Part shown: positions 44,254-52,671 of the stretch, in pieces
Numbering within the stretch: position 1 is the first letter of the stretch
Layout: each line of letters opens with the position of its first letter
Assembly: GCF_900240245.1 (NCBI RefSeq)
Contig: NZ_OESQ01000001.1
Span: forward strand, 771,507 to 835,506
DNA: 64,000 nucleotides
Source: Lachnoclostridium edouardi
Lineage (GTDB): Bacteria > Bacillota > Clostridia > Lachnospirales > Lachnospiraceae
Direction: 5' to 3'
Translations under genes and position numbers: made by a program
Notes under the pieces: generated by a model
What the model saw: only the letters and a program-made list of their open reading frames with translations
Databases searched by the model: none
Told to the model about the DNA's origin: nothing

Positions 44254-44517
44254 TTACAGTTTTATTTTACCATTTGCTACATCTTCACGAAATTTATCAA
44301 CAAGCTTCGCTGTCAGCTTGGATTTACCGTAGTGTTCAAGTACAAAAGTACGATAACTTTTTCCATCTACAAGCACATCACTTTTTCTGGTCAACAACCA
44401 ATTTCCGTTACCTCCTCCCTGTTCTCTAATATTCCAGTCTTTCCCATATCTTTTATAGATTTCATCTTTTTTACCTTGAACAGACATTGATTCGCTTGGA
44501 ATATAAACAATTTGCAT
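44254..44517 (-). CDS. Small hypothetical protein of the element
   Basis: The protein is 87 aa and basic, with no signal or membrane segment; AAGGAGGAG is well spaced. It is upstream of the Xre gene on the same strand. No family recognised; the base composition is A/T-richer than the mob region. Confidence 0.6.
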   Translation of the reverse strand: MQIVYIPSESMSVQGKKDEIYKRYGKDWNIREQGGGNGNWLLTRKSDVLVDGKSYRTFVLEHYGKSKLTAKLVDKFREDVANGKIKL

Positions 44518-44745
44518 AATAGCTCCTCCTTTATTTTGTGCAAGAAGACCAGAAACCTGAATTTGTCTTTTATCTTTTTTTGATTATATCACAAATCCGA
44601 GAGCGTGGAAATAGGGAGTTTTTCAGGCTGATTTCCTACCTCTTGGATATACGGCACAGGCGGTCAAAAAGGTGTAGACTTGGGATAGTTCATCGATGGA
44701 CAAGCACCTTGGAAACAGAACACGCCAAAGAAAACGGAGGGACGC

Positions 44746-45159
44746 ATGAGCAAAAGACCCTATCAACACCTGCCGCCGCTGGAACACAGGCCGGACGGCT
44801 CCCCCTACCGCATAACCCCGCCCCAGAAGAGACGAGCCAGCGGCCTGATACGCCGGGAGTGCTGCAACTGCGAGGACGGAAACTGCCTTGCGCTGGACGA
44901 TGGCGACACCTGCGCCTGTCCGCAGATGATTTCGTTCTCCGTCTGCTGCAAGTGGTTCCGCTGGGCGGTCTTGCCGCTGGACAGGACGCTGGAAGCGGAG
45001 ATTTACCGGGACAGGGACTTGAAACGCTGTGCGGAGTGCGGCGGTGTGTTCGTCCCGAAGTCCAACCGGGGCAAATACTGCCCGGACTGCGCCGCCAGAG
45101 TTCACAGGCGGCAGAAAACAGAAAGTGAACGGAAAAGGAGGTCTGCTGTGGACAGTTAA
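44746..45159 (+). CDS. Cysteine-rich VLP-type protein
   Basis: The protein is 137 aa with a dense Cys centre (CCNCEDGNCLALDDGDTCACPQ, then CCKWFRWAVLPLD) and a C-terminal zinc-finger-like CAECGGVFVPKSNRGKYCPDC. This matches the cysteine-rich VLP domain proteins common next to relaxase genes in Firmicute mobile elements. Probable role in element maintenance or transfer; not known. ACGGAGGG precedes the start. Confidence 0.8.
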   Translation: MSKRPYQHLPPLEHRPDGSPYRITPPQKRRASGLIRRECCNCEDGNCLALDDGDTCACPQMISFSVCCKWFRWAVLPLDRTLEAEIYRDRDLKRCAECGGVFVPKSNRGKYCPDCAARVHRRQKTESERKRRSAVDS

Positions 45160-45270
45160 GAGCGGGAAAAGCCTTGATTTGCAAGGCTCCGCAAGCCCTC
45201 AACCGGGGCGGCTGGTATCATTTATCATTCGCCCCGGAAAACGGGCCTCTAACCGTCCACAAAACACGCT

Positions 45271-45666
45271 ATGACAAACACGATTTATATTCACCAGCCG
45301 GAAAAGGCGTTCAGTTTCACCCGGCTCCCCAATTTCCTTTTTGAAGCACCCACATTCCAGCCCTTGAGCAACGAAGCGAAGGTGCTGTATGCCTTTGTCC
45401 TGCGCCGGGCGGAGTTGTCCCGGAAGAACGGCTGGGCGGACGAGTACGGGCGGGTCTACCTGTACTACCCCATCTGCGAGGTGGTCGCTTTGCTCCGCTG
45501 CGGGCGGCAGAAAGCGGTCAACACCCTGCGGGAGTTGCAGTATGCGGGGCTGGTGGAAATCCAGAAACAGGGCTGTGGAAAACCCAACCGCATTTACCCG
45601 AAATCCTATGAAGCGGTTCCAAACACCGACTTCAAGAAATCCGGTTATGGTACGCCGGAGGGCTGA
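45271..45666 (+). CDS. repA: RepA_N replication initiator, truncated
   Basis: The protein is 131 aa with the RepA_N winged-helix domain (FSFTRLPNFLFEAPTFQPLSNEAKVLYA). Full RepA_N proteins are about twice as long. After the stop the sequence still reads VRKS-like and YRNTEIKT stretches in shifting frames up to ~45780, which suggests a decayed C-terminal part. In integrated elements such short versions are common and probably do not replicate a plasmid by themselves. The ribosome site is weak. Confidence 0.7.
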   Translation: MTNTIYIHQPEKAFSFTRLPNFLFEAPTFQPLSNEAKVLYAFVLRRAELSRKNGWADEYGRVYLYYPICEVVALLRCGRQKAVNTLRELQYAGLVEIQKQGCGKPNRIYPKSYEAVPNTDFKKSGYGTPEG

Positions 45667-45762
45667 AAACCGTACTTGGCGAGTACGAAAATCAATCCTC
45701 TTGAAGTACGGAAATCTGACGGTATATAGAAATACAGAGATTAAAACCATCTATTTACATTC

Positions 45763-45824
45763 ATTCCATTCCAATCCTATCAGAGATATTTTCGGCGGGA
45801 AAACCCGCCGGAAAGGAATGGAAT
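45763..45824. promoter_or_regulatory. Nested inverted repeats before mobV, transfer-origin candidate
   Basis: Outer ATTCCATTCC (45763-45772) and GGAATGGAAT (45815-45824); inner CGGCGGG (45793-45799) and CCCGCCG (45804-45810). It ends two bases before the mobV ribosome site region. MobV transfer origins usually lie just upstream of the relaxase gene. Confidence 0.5.
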
Positions 45825-45839
45825 GGGGAAAGGAGTTCA

Positions 45840-46784
45840 ATGGCACAACACGCAATTTTGCGATTTGAGAAGCACAAGGGCCACCCGGCGGGGCCGCTGG
45901 AAGCCCACCATGAACGGAAAAAGGAGCAGTACGCCAGCAACCCGGACATTGACACCAGCCGGAGCAAGTACAATTTCCACATCGTCAAGCCGGATGGCCG
46001 CTACTACCATTTCATTCAGAGCCGCATCGAGCAGGCCAGATGCCGCACCCGCAAGGACAGCACTCGGTTTGTGGACACGCTGATTACCGCCAGCCCGGAG
46101 TTTTTCAAGGGCAAGTCCCCAAAGGAGATAGCGGCCTACTTCCAGAGGGCGGCGGACTTCCTCATTGACCGGGTGGGCCGGGAGAACATCGTTTCGGCTA
46201 TGGTACACATGGATGAAAAAACGCCCCATCTGCACTTGGTCTTTGTGCCGCTGACAAAGGACAACCGCCTGTGCGCCAAAGAAATTATCGGCAACCGGGC
46301 CAATCTGACGAAGTGGCAGGACGATTTTCACGCCTGTATGGTGGAGCAGTACCCCGACCTGGAGCGTGGGGAAAGCGCCAGCAAGACGGGCCGGAAGCAT
46401 ATCCCCACCCGGCTGTTCAAACAGGCGGTCAACCTCTCCAAACAGGCGAGGGCCATTGAAGCGGTTCTCTCCGGCATTACCCCGCTGAACGCCGGAAAGA
46501 AGAAAGAGGAAGCCCTCTCCATGCTGAAAAAGTGGTTTCCGCAGATGGAGAACTTCTCCGGGCAACTGAAAAAATACAAGGTCACAATCAATGACTTGTT
46601 AGCGGAAAATGAAAAGCTGGAAGTCAGGGCAAAGGCCAGCGAAAAAGGCAAGATGAATGACACGATGGAACGGGCGAAGTTAAAAAGCGAACTGGACGAT
46701 ATGCGGCGGCTGGTTGACCGTATCCCGCCGGAGATTTTAGCGGAACTGAAACGGCAACAGCGGCAGCATGGAAAGGAAAGGTGA
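45840..46784 (+). CDS. mobV: MobV family relaxase (Mob/Pre)
   Basis: The protein is 314 aa with the MobV signature HMDEKTPHLHLVFVPL (metal His at 123, 130, 132) after an N-terminal nicking region, and a C-terminal coiled-coil-like part (~215-314). It nicks the transfer origin so that the element can be mobilised by a helper conjugative system. It is shorter than plasmid Mob proteins (~400 aa), as is usual in integrated elements. GGAAAGGAG precedes the ATG. Confidence 0.9.
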   Translation: MAQHAILRFEKHKGHPAGPLEAHHERKKEQYASNPDIDTSRSKYNFHIVKPDGRYYHFIQSRIEQARCRTRKDSTRFVDTLITASPEFFKGKSPKEIAAYFQRAADFLIDRVGRENIVSAMVHMDEKTPHLHLVFVPLTKDNRLCAKEIIGNRANLTKWQDDFHACMVEQYPDLERGESASKTGRKHIPTRLFKQAVNLSKQARAIEAVLSGITPLNAGKKKEEALSMLKKWFPQMENFSGQLKKYKVTINDLLAENEKLEVRAKASEKGKMNDTMERAKLKSELDDMRRLVDRIPPEILAELKRQQRQHGKER

Positions 46785-46980
46785 TCTTATAAGTAATATC
46801 AGATACAAAAAGGAAATCGAAATCGTGACTTTTCAGGGAAAGGAAATCACACTGGAAAATCTCTCCCCGGTGTTCACGCCGGAACAGGAAGCAGCCAAAC
46901 GCCGGGAACTGGAACAGCAGCTTTATGAGGTGTTCCGCAAGTACGCCGACAAGCGGGAGAGTGAGGAAGCCGGGACATAA
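46768..46980 (+). CDS. Small element-encoded protein
   Basis: The protein is 70 aa, overlapping the mobV end by 17 bases. It is charged and helical in its second half (EQEAAKRRELEQQLYEVFRKYADKR). Such short proteins are often found between relaxase and recombinase in this element type. The start has a weak ribosome site. Function unknown. Confidence 0.55.
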   Translation: MERKGDLISNIRYKKEIEIVTFQGKEITLENLSPVFTPEQEAAKRRELEQQLYEVFRKYADKRESEEAGT

Positions 46981-46998
46981 GGTTTTCCAAACCCATCA

Positions 46999-47027
46999 TT
47001 GATTTGCGGGGCTGCTGGCGGTATAAT
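46999..47027 (+). promoter_or_regulatory. Recombinase promoter inside an inverted repeat
   Basis: TTGATT (46999-47004), 17 bases, perfect TATAAT (47022-47027). GGGGCTGCTG (47008-47017) and CAGCAGCTCC (47036-47045) flank the -10 box and could form an operator or a hairpin. Confidence 0.65.
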
Positions 47028-47074
47028 AGAACTGTCAGCAGCTCCGTTTCTTTTTTAAGAAAAGGAGCGACAAT

Positions 47075-48586
47075 ATGAACAATCGGATAGACGCAATCTA
47101 TGCAAGACAATCGGTAGACAAAAAGGACAGCATTTCCATTGAAAGCCAGATTGAATTTTGCAAATACGAGTTGAAAGGCGGTAACTGCAAGGAATACACA
47201 GACAAAGGGTACAGCGGCAAGAACACAGACCGTCCGAAGTTTCAAGAACTGGTGCGGGACATCAAGCGGGGCTTGATTGCAAAGGTCGTGGTTTACAAGC
47301 TCGACCGTATCAGCCGTTCCATTCTGGACTTTGCCAACATGATGGAGCTGTTCCAGCAGTACAATGTGGAGTTTGTGTCCTCTACGGAAAAGTTTGATAC
47401 CTCCACGCCGATGGGACGGGCCATGCTGAATATCTGTATCGTGTTCGCCCAGCTTGAACGGGAAACGATACAGAAGCGGGTAACGGACGCTTACTACTCC
47501 CGCAGTCAGCGGGGCTTTAAGATGGGCGGGAAAGCCCCTTACGGCTTCCATACGGAGCCTATCAAGATGGACGGTATCAACACAAAGAAGCTGGTGGTAA
47601 ACCCGGAGGAAGCGGCCAATATCCGGCTGATGTTTGAGATGTACGCCCAGCCCACAACTTCCTACGGGGACATTACCCGGTACTTTGCCGAACAGGGGAT
47701 TTTGTTCCATGGCAAAGAGCTGATACGCCCCACGCTGGCGCAGATGTTACGCAATCCTGTCTATGTGCAGGCAGACCTTGATGTGTACGAATTTTTCAAA
47801 AGTCAAGGTACAGTCATTGTCAATGACGTTGCCGATTTTACGGGCATGAACGGCTGCTATCTGTATCAAGGGCGAGATGTAAAGGCCAGCAAGAAAAACG
47901 ACTTAAAAGACCAAATGCTGGTACTGGCTCCCCATGAGGGTATCGTCCCCTCCGACACCTGGCTGACCTGCCGCAAGAAGCTGATGAACAACATGAAAAT
48001 CCAGTCTGCCCGGAAAGCCACCCACACATGGCTGGCAGGAAAAATCAAGTGCGGGAATTGCGGGTATGCTCTTATGAGTATCTACAATCCCTCCGGCAAA
48101 CAGTATCTCCGCTGCACGAAACGGCTGGACAATAAAAGCTGTCCTGGCTGTGGGAAAATCATCACTTCGGAACTGGAAGCGGTTGTTTATCAGCAGATGG
48201 TAAAGAAGCTGGCAAGCTACAAGACGCTGACAGGAAAAAAGAAAGCGGCAAAGGCAAACCCGAAAATCACCGCCCTGCAAGTGGAACTTGCCCATGTAGA
48301 CAGCGAGATTGAAAAGCTGGTGGACAGTCTGACGGGGGCAAACAATGTCCTGTTCTCCTATGTGAATGTGAAGATAGCGGAACTGGACGGGCGCAAGCAG
48401 GAACTTCTGGCAAGGATAGCGGAGTTGACTGTGGAGGCCATCAGCCCGGAACAGGTCAGCCAGATTTCCGGCTACCTCGATACCTGGGAGAATGTATCTT
48501 TTGATGACAAGCGGCGTGTGGTGGATTTGATGATCACCACCATAGCCGCCACAAGCGACAGCTTGAACATCACATGGAAAATCTGA
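47075..48586 (+). CDS. Large serine recombinase
   Basis: The protein is 503 aa. The catalytic domain has Ser13 in IYARQSVDKKDS, then YKLDRISRS and the C-terminal RETIQKRV helix. A recombinase domain follows (GGKAPYGF, LRNPVYVQ), then a zinc ribbon (KCGNCGYAL with CTKRLDNKSCPGCG, ~326-360) and a coiled-coil tail. It resembles TndX/TnpX-type integrases that excise and insert elements in a single protein. It lies at the right end of the element, 33 bases from the inverted end repeat. Strong ribosome site AAAGGAG. Confidence 0.93.
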   Translation: MNNRIDAIYARQSVDKKDSISIESQIEFCKYELKGGNCKEYTDKGYSGKNTDRPKFQELVRDIKRGLIAKVVVYKLDRISRSILDFANMMELFQQYNVEFVSSTEKFDTSTPMGRAMLNICIVFAQLERETIQKRVTDAYYSRSQRGFKMGGKAPYGFHTEPIKMDGINTKKLVVNPEEAANIRLMFEMYAQPTTSYGDITRYFAEQGILFHGKELIRPTLAQMLRNPVYVQADLDVYEFFKSQGTVIVNDVADFTGMNGCYLYQGRDVKASKKNDLKDQMLVLAPHEGIVPSDTWLTCRKKLMNNMKIQSARKATHTWLAGKIKCGNCGYALMSIYNPSGKQYLRCTKRLDNKSCPGCGKIITSELEAVVYQQMVKKLASYKTLTGKKKAAKANPKITALQVELAHVDSEIEKLVDSLTGANNVLFSYVNVKIAELDGRKQELLARIAELTVEAISPEQVSQISGYLDTWENVSFDDKRRVVDLMITTIAATSDSLNITWKI

Positions 48587-48619
48587 CTGGCGGCACCCCT
48601 CCCGTCAGATACCTACCCT

Positions 48620-48639
48620 GTGTAGTCCCTTGTAAACTG
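48620..48639 (-). repeat. Right end inverted repeat of the mobile element
   Basis: GTGTAGTCCCTTGTAAACTG; its complement reads CAGTTTACAAGGGACTACAC. Confidence 0.8.
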
Positions 48640-48670
48640 TACTTTCCCAAGTAATAAAAAAAAATCACAA

Positions 48671-48723
48671 AAAAAATTCCGAAGGTATTGCAGGCAACAC
48701 CCCCGGAATTTTTATATTTGTCT
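48671..48723 (-). terminator. Terminator after the SpoIID-type gene
   Basis: On the minus strand AAAAATTCCGG pairs with CGGAATTTTT, followed by TTTGTGATTTTTTT. It is intact although the element has inserted just beyond it. Confidence 0.8.
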
Positions 48724-48728
48724 CAAAT

Positions 48729-50987
48729 TTACGGCTGTTCAATATCAGCAATTTCTACTCCGTCATAGAAAAACTTTAAAATTGCATCATAGGTTTTTCC
48801 TTTTTTAGCCATGCCCTGAGCCCCGTTTTGGCTCATACCGGCTCCATGTCCATAGCCGCCTCCATATATATAATATCGGCCGTCTTTCTTTTCCACCGTA
48901 AAAAAGCCACTGGGCAGACTGTCCCATCCTGTTATTTTCTTGCCGTCCTTTTGGGTAATTTCCAGCTGGCTGTTCCCTAAAATATACCGAATCTGATTCT
49001 GACCAGTTACAGTTTTATTTCCCGACTCTCCAGTAATCTCTAACTCTCTGGCGCTTCCTCCCGGACCTCTGTCAGTTATTTTCAATCCGGTTACAGCGCC
49101 GATTCCCGTCACCTTTTCTCCTAAAATCTGGCTGGTGGTTACTGTCTCCCAACGAAACATAGGATATTCTGAGTCATATGCAGAATAATTTTTGCTCTTT
49201 ATAAACTGGCTAAACTCCTCTTCACTGTCCCAGGACAAAACCTTTCTGTCATCTCTCAAAGCCACGCTTTTTAAGTAAGGCATGCTGGAGGGATCTCCTC
49301 CCCAAACGCTGCCGTCTGTGGTGGTGCCGCAGGAAGTAGAAAAGTAAAATGCGTCAATAGGTTTTCCGTTATATTTTAAAATCTTCCCATATGTCTCATT
49401 TACAGCCTGATCCGTTCTTTCATCCTGTTTGCTGTTATTATAAACCTGATAGTTTGTGCTGTCATCTACATGAGCGCCATACTGGCTGTATCCGTTGCTC
49501 TGGATTTGTTTGTACGCATAAGTTCTGGCGCAGACTGCCTGAGCTTTCAAAGCTTCTTTTTCGTAGCTGGCAGGCATTTCACTGGGAACTACCTTTTTTA
49601 AATATTCCTCCAGATAAAGCTCATTCACCGCCACCAGGCCGCCTTCCTCAGAAGAAATCTCCAGTCTTCCTCCATAAGCCGGAGTTCCCTGCCCTCTTTC
49701 TATTTCTTTAATAGAAATTTCGCAGCCCTCCTCCGGGGTAATAATCAAACGCCCCTGAGCCAGTCTTTCATCTTCAGGCGTCAAAACCAGCTGACTTCCC
49801 TTTTCCAGTTTCTCCTCTTTTCCCTCCTCTGAAGAAATGGTCATAGCTCCTGTGCAGCTTAATGTTAAGGAGGAATGAAAAACTCCCTGAAATCCTGTGT
49901 TCATTAACAGCACCCGGATTGTTTTTGCATCAAATTCTCTCTCAATTAAGGCTGCGCACAAAACTCCGTCTGACACTACAAATTCCTGAAGATCATATCC
50001 TACTAAAATATCTTCTAGCTTTTTCTTCTCAAATGTGCCATATGTTTTAAAAACCTGGAATGTAGGGCTTACTGCTAAAGGCCCATATCCTTCTATTTCT
50101 ATATAATCCGCCTTTACAGACAAAACTCTGCCTCTGATACGTTTTCCCTTTTTCAGCTCTGCTTTTTTCAGTTTTCCTTTTTCCAGAGTAATGTCCGCCA
50201 GGTTGTTGTAAAGCTCCTTCTGCTTCTCTTCTTTTAAGCCGGTCTCAATCTGCCTTGTAATATTTCCTACATATACAAGACATTTTCCCTCTTCCCCCTG
50301 AGCCAGCCACACATTTTCATATACAACCTTATCAGAAACTTTTTTCGTTACAGCAATTAACTCGCTGTCTCTCATTATTACACTTATTTCACAGTCTATG
50401 TACGCATCTAAGGCAAGCCCTTCAAATCCTATGGTGCCTTGATCTGAATATGCCGTCCAGGCCGGAGCCTCTTTTACATTGTAAGGCGTGCCATAAATTA
50501 AAATATTTTTCTGTTCTACATGATTCTCTTCTTCCATTCTGGCAATCATAGAATCATAAAACAGCCACCACTCATCCTTTGGTATATACTGATCTCTGTT
50601 TTTCTTTGTGGCCTTTATTTTACCCTTCAGCTGTTTAGATACAGATTCTGCTAAATACTCTGCTTCCCCATACGTCAGGTAGCTTTCTGCTGATCTGGCG
50701 TCCGCCTTTGTCAGTTCCTCAGACAAATAACCCTTTTCAAACAGATAATCCATATATTTTACATACCAGGAATCTTCTTTTCCCGTGGGAAAAGAAGACT
50801 GTTCCCTGCCAGCTGCCAGCTGCTCACATTCTTCTCTGGATGCAAAAGCCAGGGCTACTGCTTTGGAAGCAATAGCTCTGGATATTCCGTCATCCTTTGT
50901 CTCGTGAGTAACAATAATGACAATTAAAATTATAATCAGGACAGGTATTCCTGCCACCCAGCTTACAAATTTGTGATAATCCCTCAT
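48729..50987 (-). CDS. SpoIID/LytB domain protein, long form
   Basis: The protein is 752 aa with one N-terminal membrane anchor (FVSWVAGIPVLIIILIVIIV), a ~400-residue region with no named domain, and a C-terminal SpoIID domain (LEEYLKKVVPSEMPASYEKEALKAQ, ARTYA, FYFSTSCGTTTDG, GYGHGAGMSQNGAQGMA). SpoIID cuts glycan strands of peptidoglycan during engulfment; the late GHGxGMSQxGA motif is kept. It is about twice the length of SpoIID proper, so it may be a vegetative or alternative wall lytic enzyme. It follows an AI-2E family transporter gene 13 bases away. Confidence 0.85.
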   Translation of the reverse strand: MRDYHKFVSWVAGIPVLIIILIVIIVTHETKDDGISRAIASKAVALAFASREECEQLAAGREQSSFPTGKEDSWYVKYMDYLFEKGYLSEELTKADARSAESYLTYGEAEYLAESVSKQLKGKIKATKKNRDQYIPKDEWWLFYDSMIARMEEENHVEQKNILIYGTPYNVKEAPAWTAYSDQGTIGFEGLALDAYIDCEISVIMRDSELIAVTKKVSDKVVYENVWLAQGEEGKCLVYVGNITRQIETGLKEEKQKELYNNLADITLEKGKLKKAELKKGKRIRGRVLSVKADYIEIEGYGPLAVSPTFQVFKTYGTFEKKKLEDILVGYDLQEFVVSDGVLCAALIEREFDAKTIRVLLMNTGFQGVFHSSLTLSCTGAMTISSEEGKEEKLEKGSQLVLTPEDERLAQGRLIITPEEGCEISIKEIERGQGTPAYGGRLEISSEEGGLVAVNELYLEEYLKKVVPSEMPASYEKEALKAQAVCARTYAYKQIQSNGYSQYGAHVDDSTNYQVYNNSKQDERTDQAVNETYGKILKYNGKPIDAFYFSTSCGTTTDGSVWGGDPSSMPYLKSVALRDDRKVLSWDSEEEFSQFIKSKNYSAYDSEYPMFRWETVTTSQILGEKVTGIGAVTGLKITDRGPGGSARELEITGESGNKTVTGQNQIRYILGNSQLEITQKDGKKITGWDSLPSGFFTVEKKDGRYYIYGGGYGHGAGMSQNGAQGMAKKGKTYDAILKFFYDGVEIADIEQP

Positions 50988-51000
50988 AGACTCCTCATTT

Positions 51001-52287
51001 TTACTTCAGTTCCTTGGTTGCCTTTACAAAGTTCTTTTCTTCCTCGTCTATATAATCTAGTCCGTCATAGTCCTCAGTATGACCAGATAATGATTTTTTC
51101 TTTAAGGAAGCCTCAATTCCCTCTTTAGTAAGCCGATAAATAACTGCAAATGTAGGCACGCCGATAATCATTCCCACAAAGCCAAACATGCCGCCGAACA
51201 CTAAAATGGAAAACAGCACCCAGAAACTTTGAAGTCCTGTGGAATCTCCCAGAATCTTTGGACCCAAAATATTTCCGTCAAACTGCTGAAGAAGAAATAC
51301 AAATATTATGAAATACAAACACTCCATTGGACTTACTAATAAAATCAAAAATGCACTTGGAATTGCCCCGATAAATGGTCCGAAAAATGGTATAACATTA
51401 GTTACTCCCACAATTACGCTGACTAAAAGAGCATAAGGCATATTCATAAGATTTAAGCACAAAAAGCACAGTATACCAATGATCAGAGAATCTAACAGCT
51501 TTCCTATAATAAATCCGCCAAATACCTTATGGATAAATCTTACTTCTGTAATCAGTTTATTAGCCAGTTTTAAAGGAAAAACACCGTAAACTATTTTCTT
51601 AGACTGCGCTGCAAACATTTCCTTTATGTTCAGCAAATAAACCATAACAATAATTCCAATCAAAAAGTTTTTCAAAGTTATGATCATACTCCACACACTG
51701 CTGGATACGCCGCTTACAAATACAGTCCACAATCCGCTGGATACGCTTTTAATAATCTTGTCCATGTTAGGGGTCAGGCTGGTATTTACCCAATCCTCTA
51801 AATAATAACTAATATAGCTGTACGCCTCCATTGCCATTTGAGCGTTAGCAGGATCGCCCTCTAAAAGTCCCATAATCCACGACTCTAAATTGGCCAGACC
51901 GGCAGGCAAAGTGTCAATAATTCCCCGTATACTTGTAACTAACTGAGGGATTAAAAGCCACATTAATCCGGTAATTACGGAAAACAATACAACCAGACTG
52001 ACTACAGTCGCCGCCATTTTAGACAGGCTGGACGCCTTTTTCTGAAGAATCTTGTTCTTTTTTAAAATCTGCTCTACAGCATTATTTGTTTTGTTATAAA
52101 TTGGGTTCAGCAAATATGCTAAAATCGCTCCGTATATAATTGGTTTTAAAATATCCACCATAATTCCGGCATACGCTTTTACTTTGTCAATGTGTATCAT
52201 TAAAAACACAAATGCCACACTTAATCCAATTACTGCAATAGCAGTGATGCCCCAATAAATATAGGTTCTGAATCTAATATTTTTCAT
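51001..52287 (-). CDS. AI-2E family transporter
   Basis: The protein is 428 aa with about eight membrane helices in the AI-2E/UPF0118 pattern, with the conserved late segment VSVIVGVTNVIPFFGPFIGAIP and FVGMIIGVPTFAVIYRL. Family members export diverse small molecules or ions, so the name is historical. It is in a two-gene unit with the SpoIID-type protein. The C-terminal ~40 residues are charged and cytoplasmic. AGGGGAAAAG precedes the start. Confidence 0.87.
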   Translation of the reverse strand: MKNIRFRTYIYWGITAIAVIGLSVAFVFLMIHIDKVKAYAGIMVDILKPIIYGAILAYLLNPIYNKTNNAVEQILKKNKILQKKASSLSKMAATVVSLVVLFSVITGLMWLLIPQLVTSIRGIIDTLPAGLANLESWIMGLLEGDPANAQMAMEAYSYISYYLEDWVNTSLTPNMDKIIKSVSSGLWTVFVSGVSSSVWSMIITLKNFLIGIIVMVYLLNIKEMFAAQSKKIVYGVFPLKLANKLITEVRFIHKVFGGFIIGKLLDSLIIGILCFLCLNLMNMPYALLVSVIVGVTNVIPFFGPFIGAIPSAFLILLVSPMECLYFIIFVFLLQQFDGNILGPKILGDSTGLQSFWVLFSILVFGGMFGFVGMIIGVPTFAVIYRLTKEGIEASLKKKSLSGHTEDYDGLDYIDEEEKNFVKATKELK

Positions 52288-52344
52288 GTCTTTTCCCCTG
52301 CGTTTGTATATTTTTTCCTGCCCCTATAGATTACCATATTTTTT

Positions 52345-52585
52345 GCAAAAGATAAAGCAGCGATTGCTCGCTGCTTTCATCTTTTGTAATCCCAAAATGC
52401 CGGTTCTTACTGATTGACGCCTAGCCATGCTAGGTGGGCAACCTCACTTAAACTTCTGCCTTCCACTGCTAAATTCGGAGGCCTGACATCCGTTTAAAAA
52501 TATCGGAATCCCTTATGTCATACTGTAGGTTCAAAAAAGGTAAGATTGTCGAGCATTCCAGGAATTACAATTTTCAGTTTTCATT
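52345..52585 (-). ncRNA. Independent structured RNA, candidate 6S RNA
   Basis: An intergenic unit with its own promoter (52592-52620) and its own terminator hairpin (GCAGCGA-ttgc-TCGCTGC with flanking A/T pairs, 52350-52386). Near its 5' end, TTGTAATTCCtGGAATGC (read from 52570 down to 52553) pairs over about 17 bp with GCATTTTGGGATTACAA (52400-52384). This gives a long closing stem around ~150 bases of branched structure, including the CCTAGC-atg-GCTAGG hairpin. Promoter, closing stem, large internal part and terminator fit a 6S RNA, but I could not match family-specific sequence. No coding frame is plausible. Confidence 0.6.
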
Positions 52586-52591
52586 GTCATC

Positions 52592-52620
52592 ATTATACAA
52601 CAGAAAATTCGATTTTTCAA
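52592..52620 (-). promoter_or_regulatory. Promoter of the structured RNA
   Basis: On the minus strand TTGAAA (52620-52615), a 17-base spacer and perfect TATAAT (52597-52592). Confidence 0.75.
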
Positions 52621-52671
52621 GTTTCTTTTATTTCCATAACTGGCGGAAACCACATAGATATTTTATTCAAT

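Larger units (their letters stand above)
41024..48641 (+). mobile_element. Integrative mobilizable element with Mef-type efflux gene
   Basis: About 7.6 kb, visibly richer in G+C than both flanks. It is bounded by inverted 20-base ends, CAGTTTACAAGGAACTACAC at the left and its imperfect complement at the right. It holds, left to right, a non-coding inverted-repeat region, an efflux gene with leader, an Xre regulator, small genes, a Cys-rich VLP gene, a RepA_N fragment, a MobV relaxase and a large serine recombinase at the right edge. There is no conjugation machinery, so transfer would need a helper. It is inserted between the 3' end of a spoIID-type gene and the 5' end of an araC-type gene. 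The exact crossover bases were not resolved. Confidence 0.85.

Noticed and set aside
44538..45202. Long frames overlapping the Cys-rich VLP gene on both strands
   Set aside because: Shadows; the 44746-45159 frame has the ribosome site and a recognisable domain.
52345..52585. Signal recognition particle RNA
   Set aside because: A GTCAGG...AGCAG resemblance exists, but the flanking bases do not pair as helix 8 requires.
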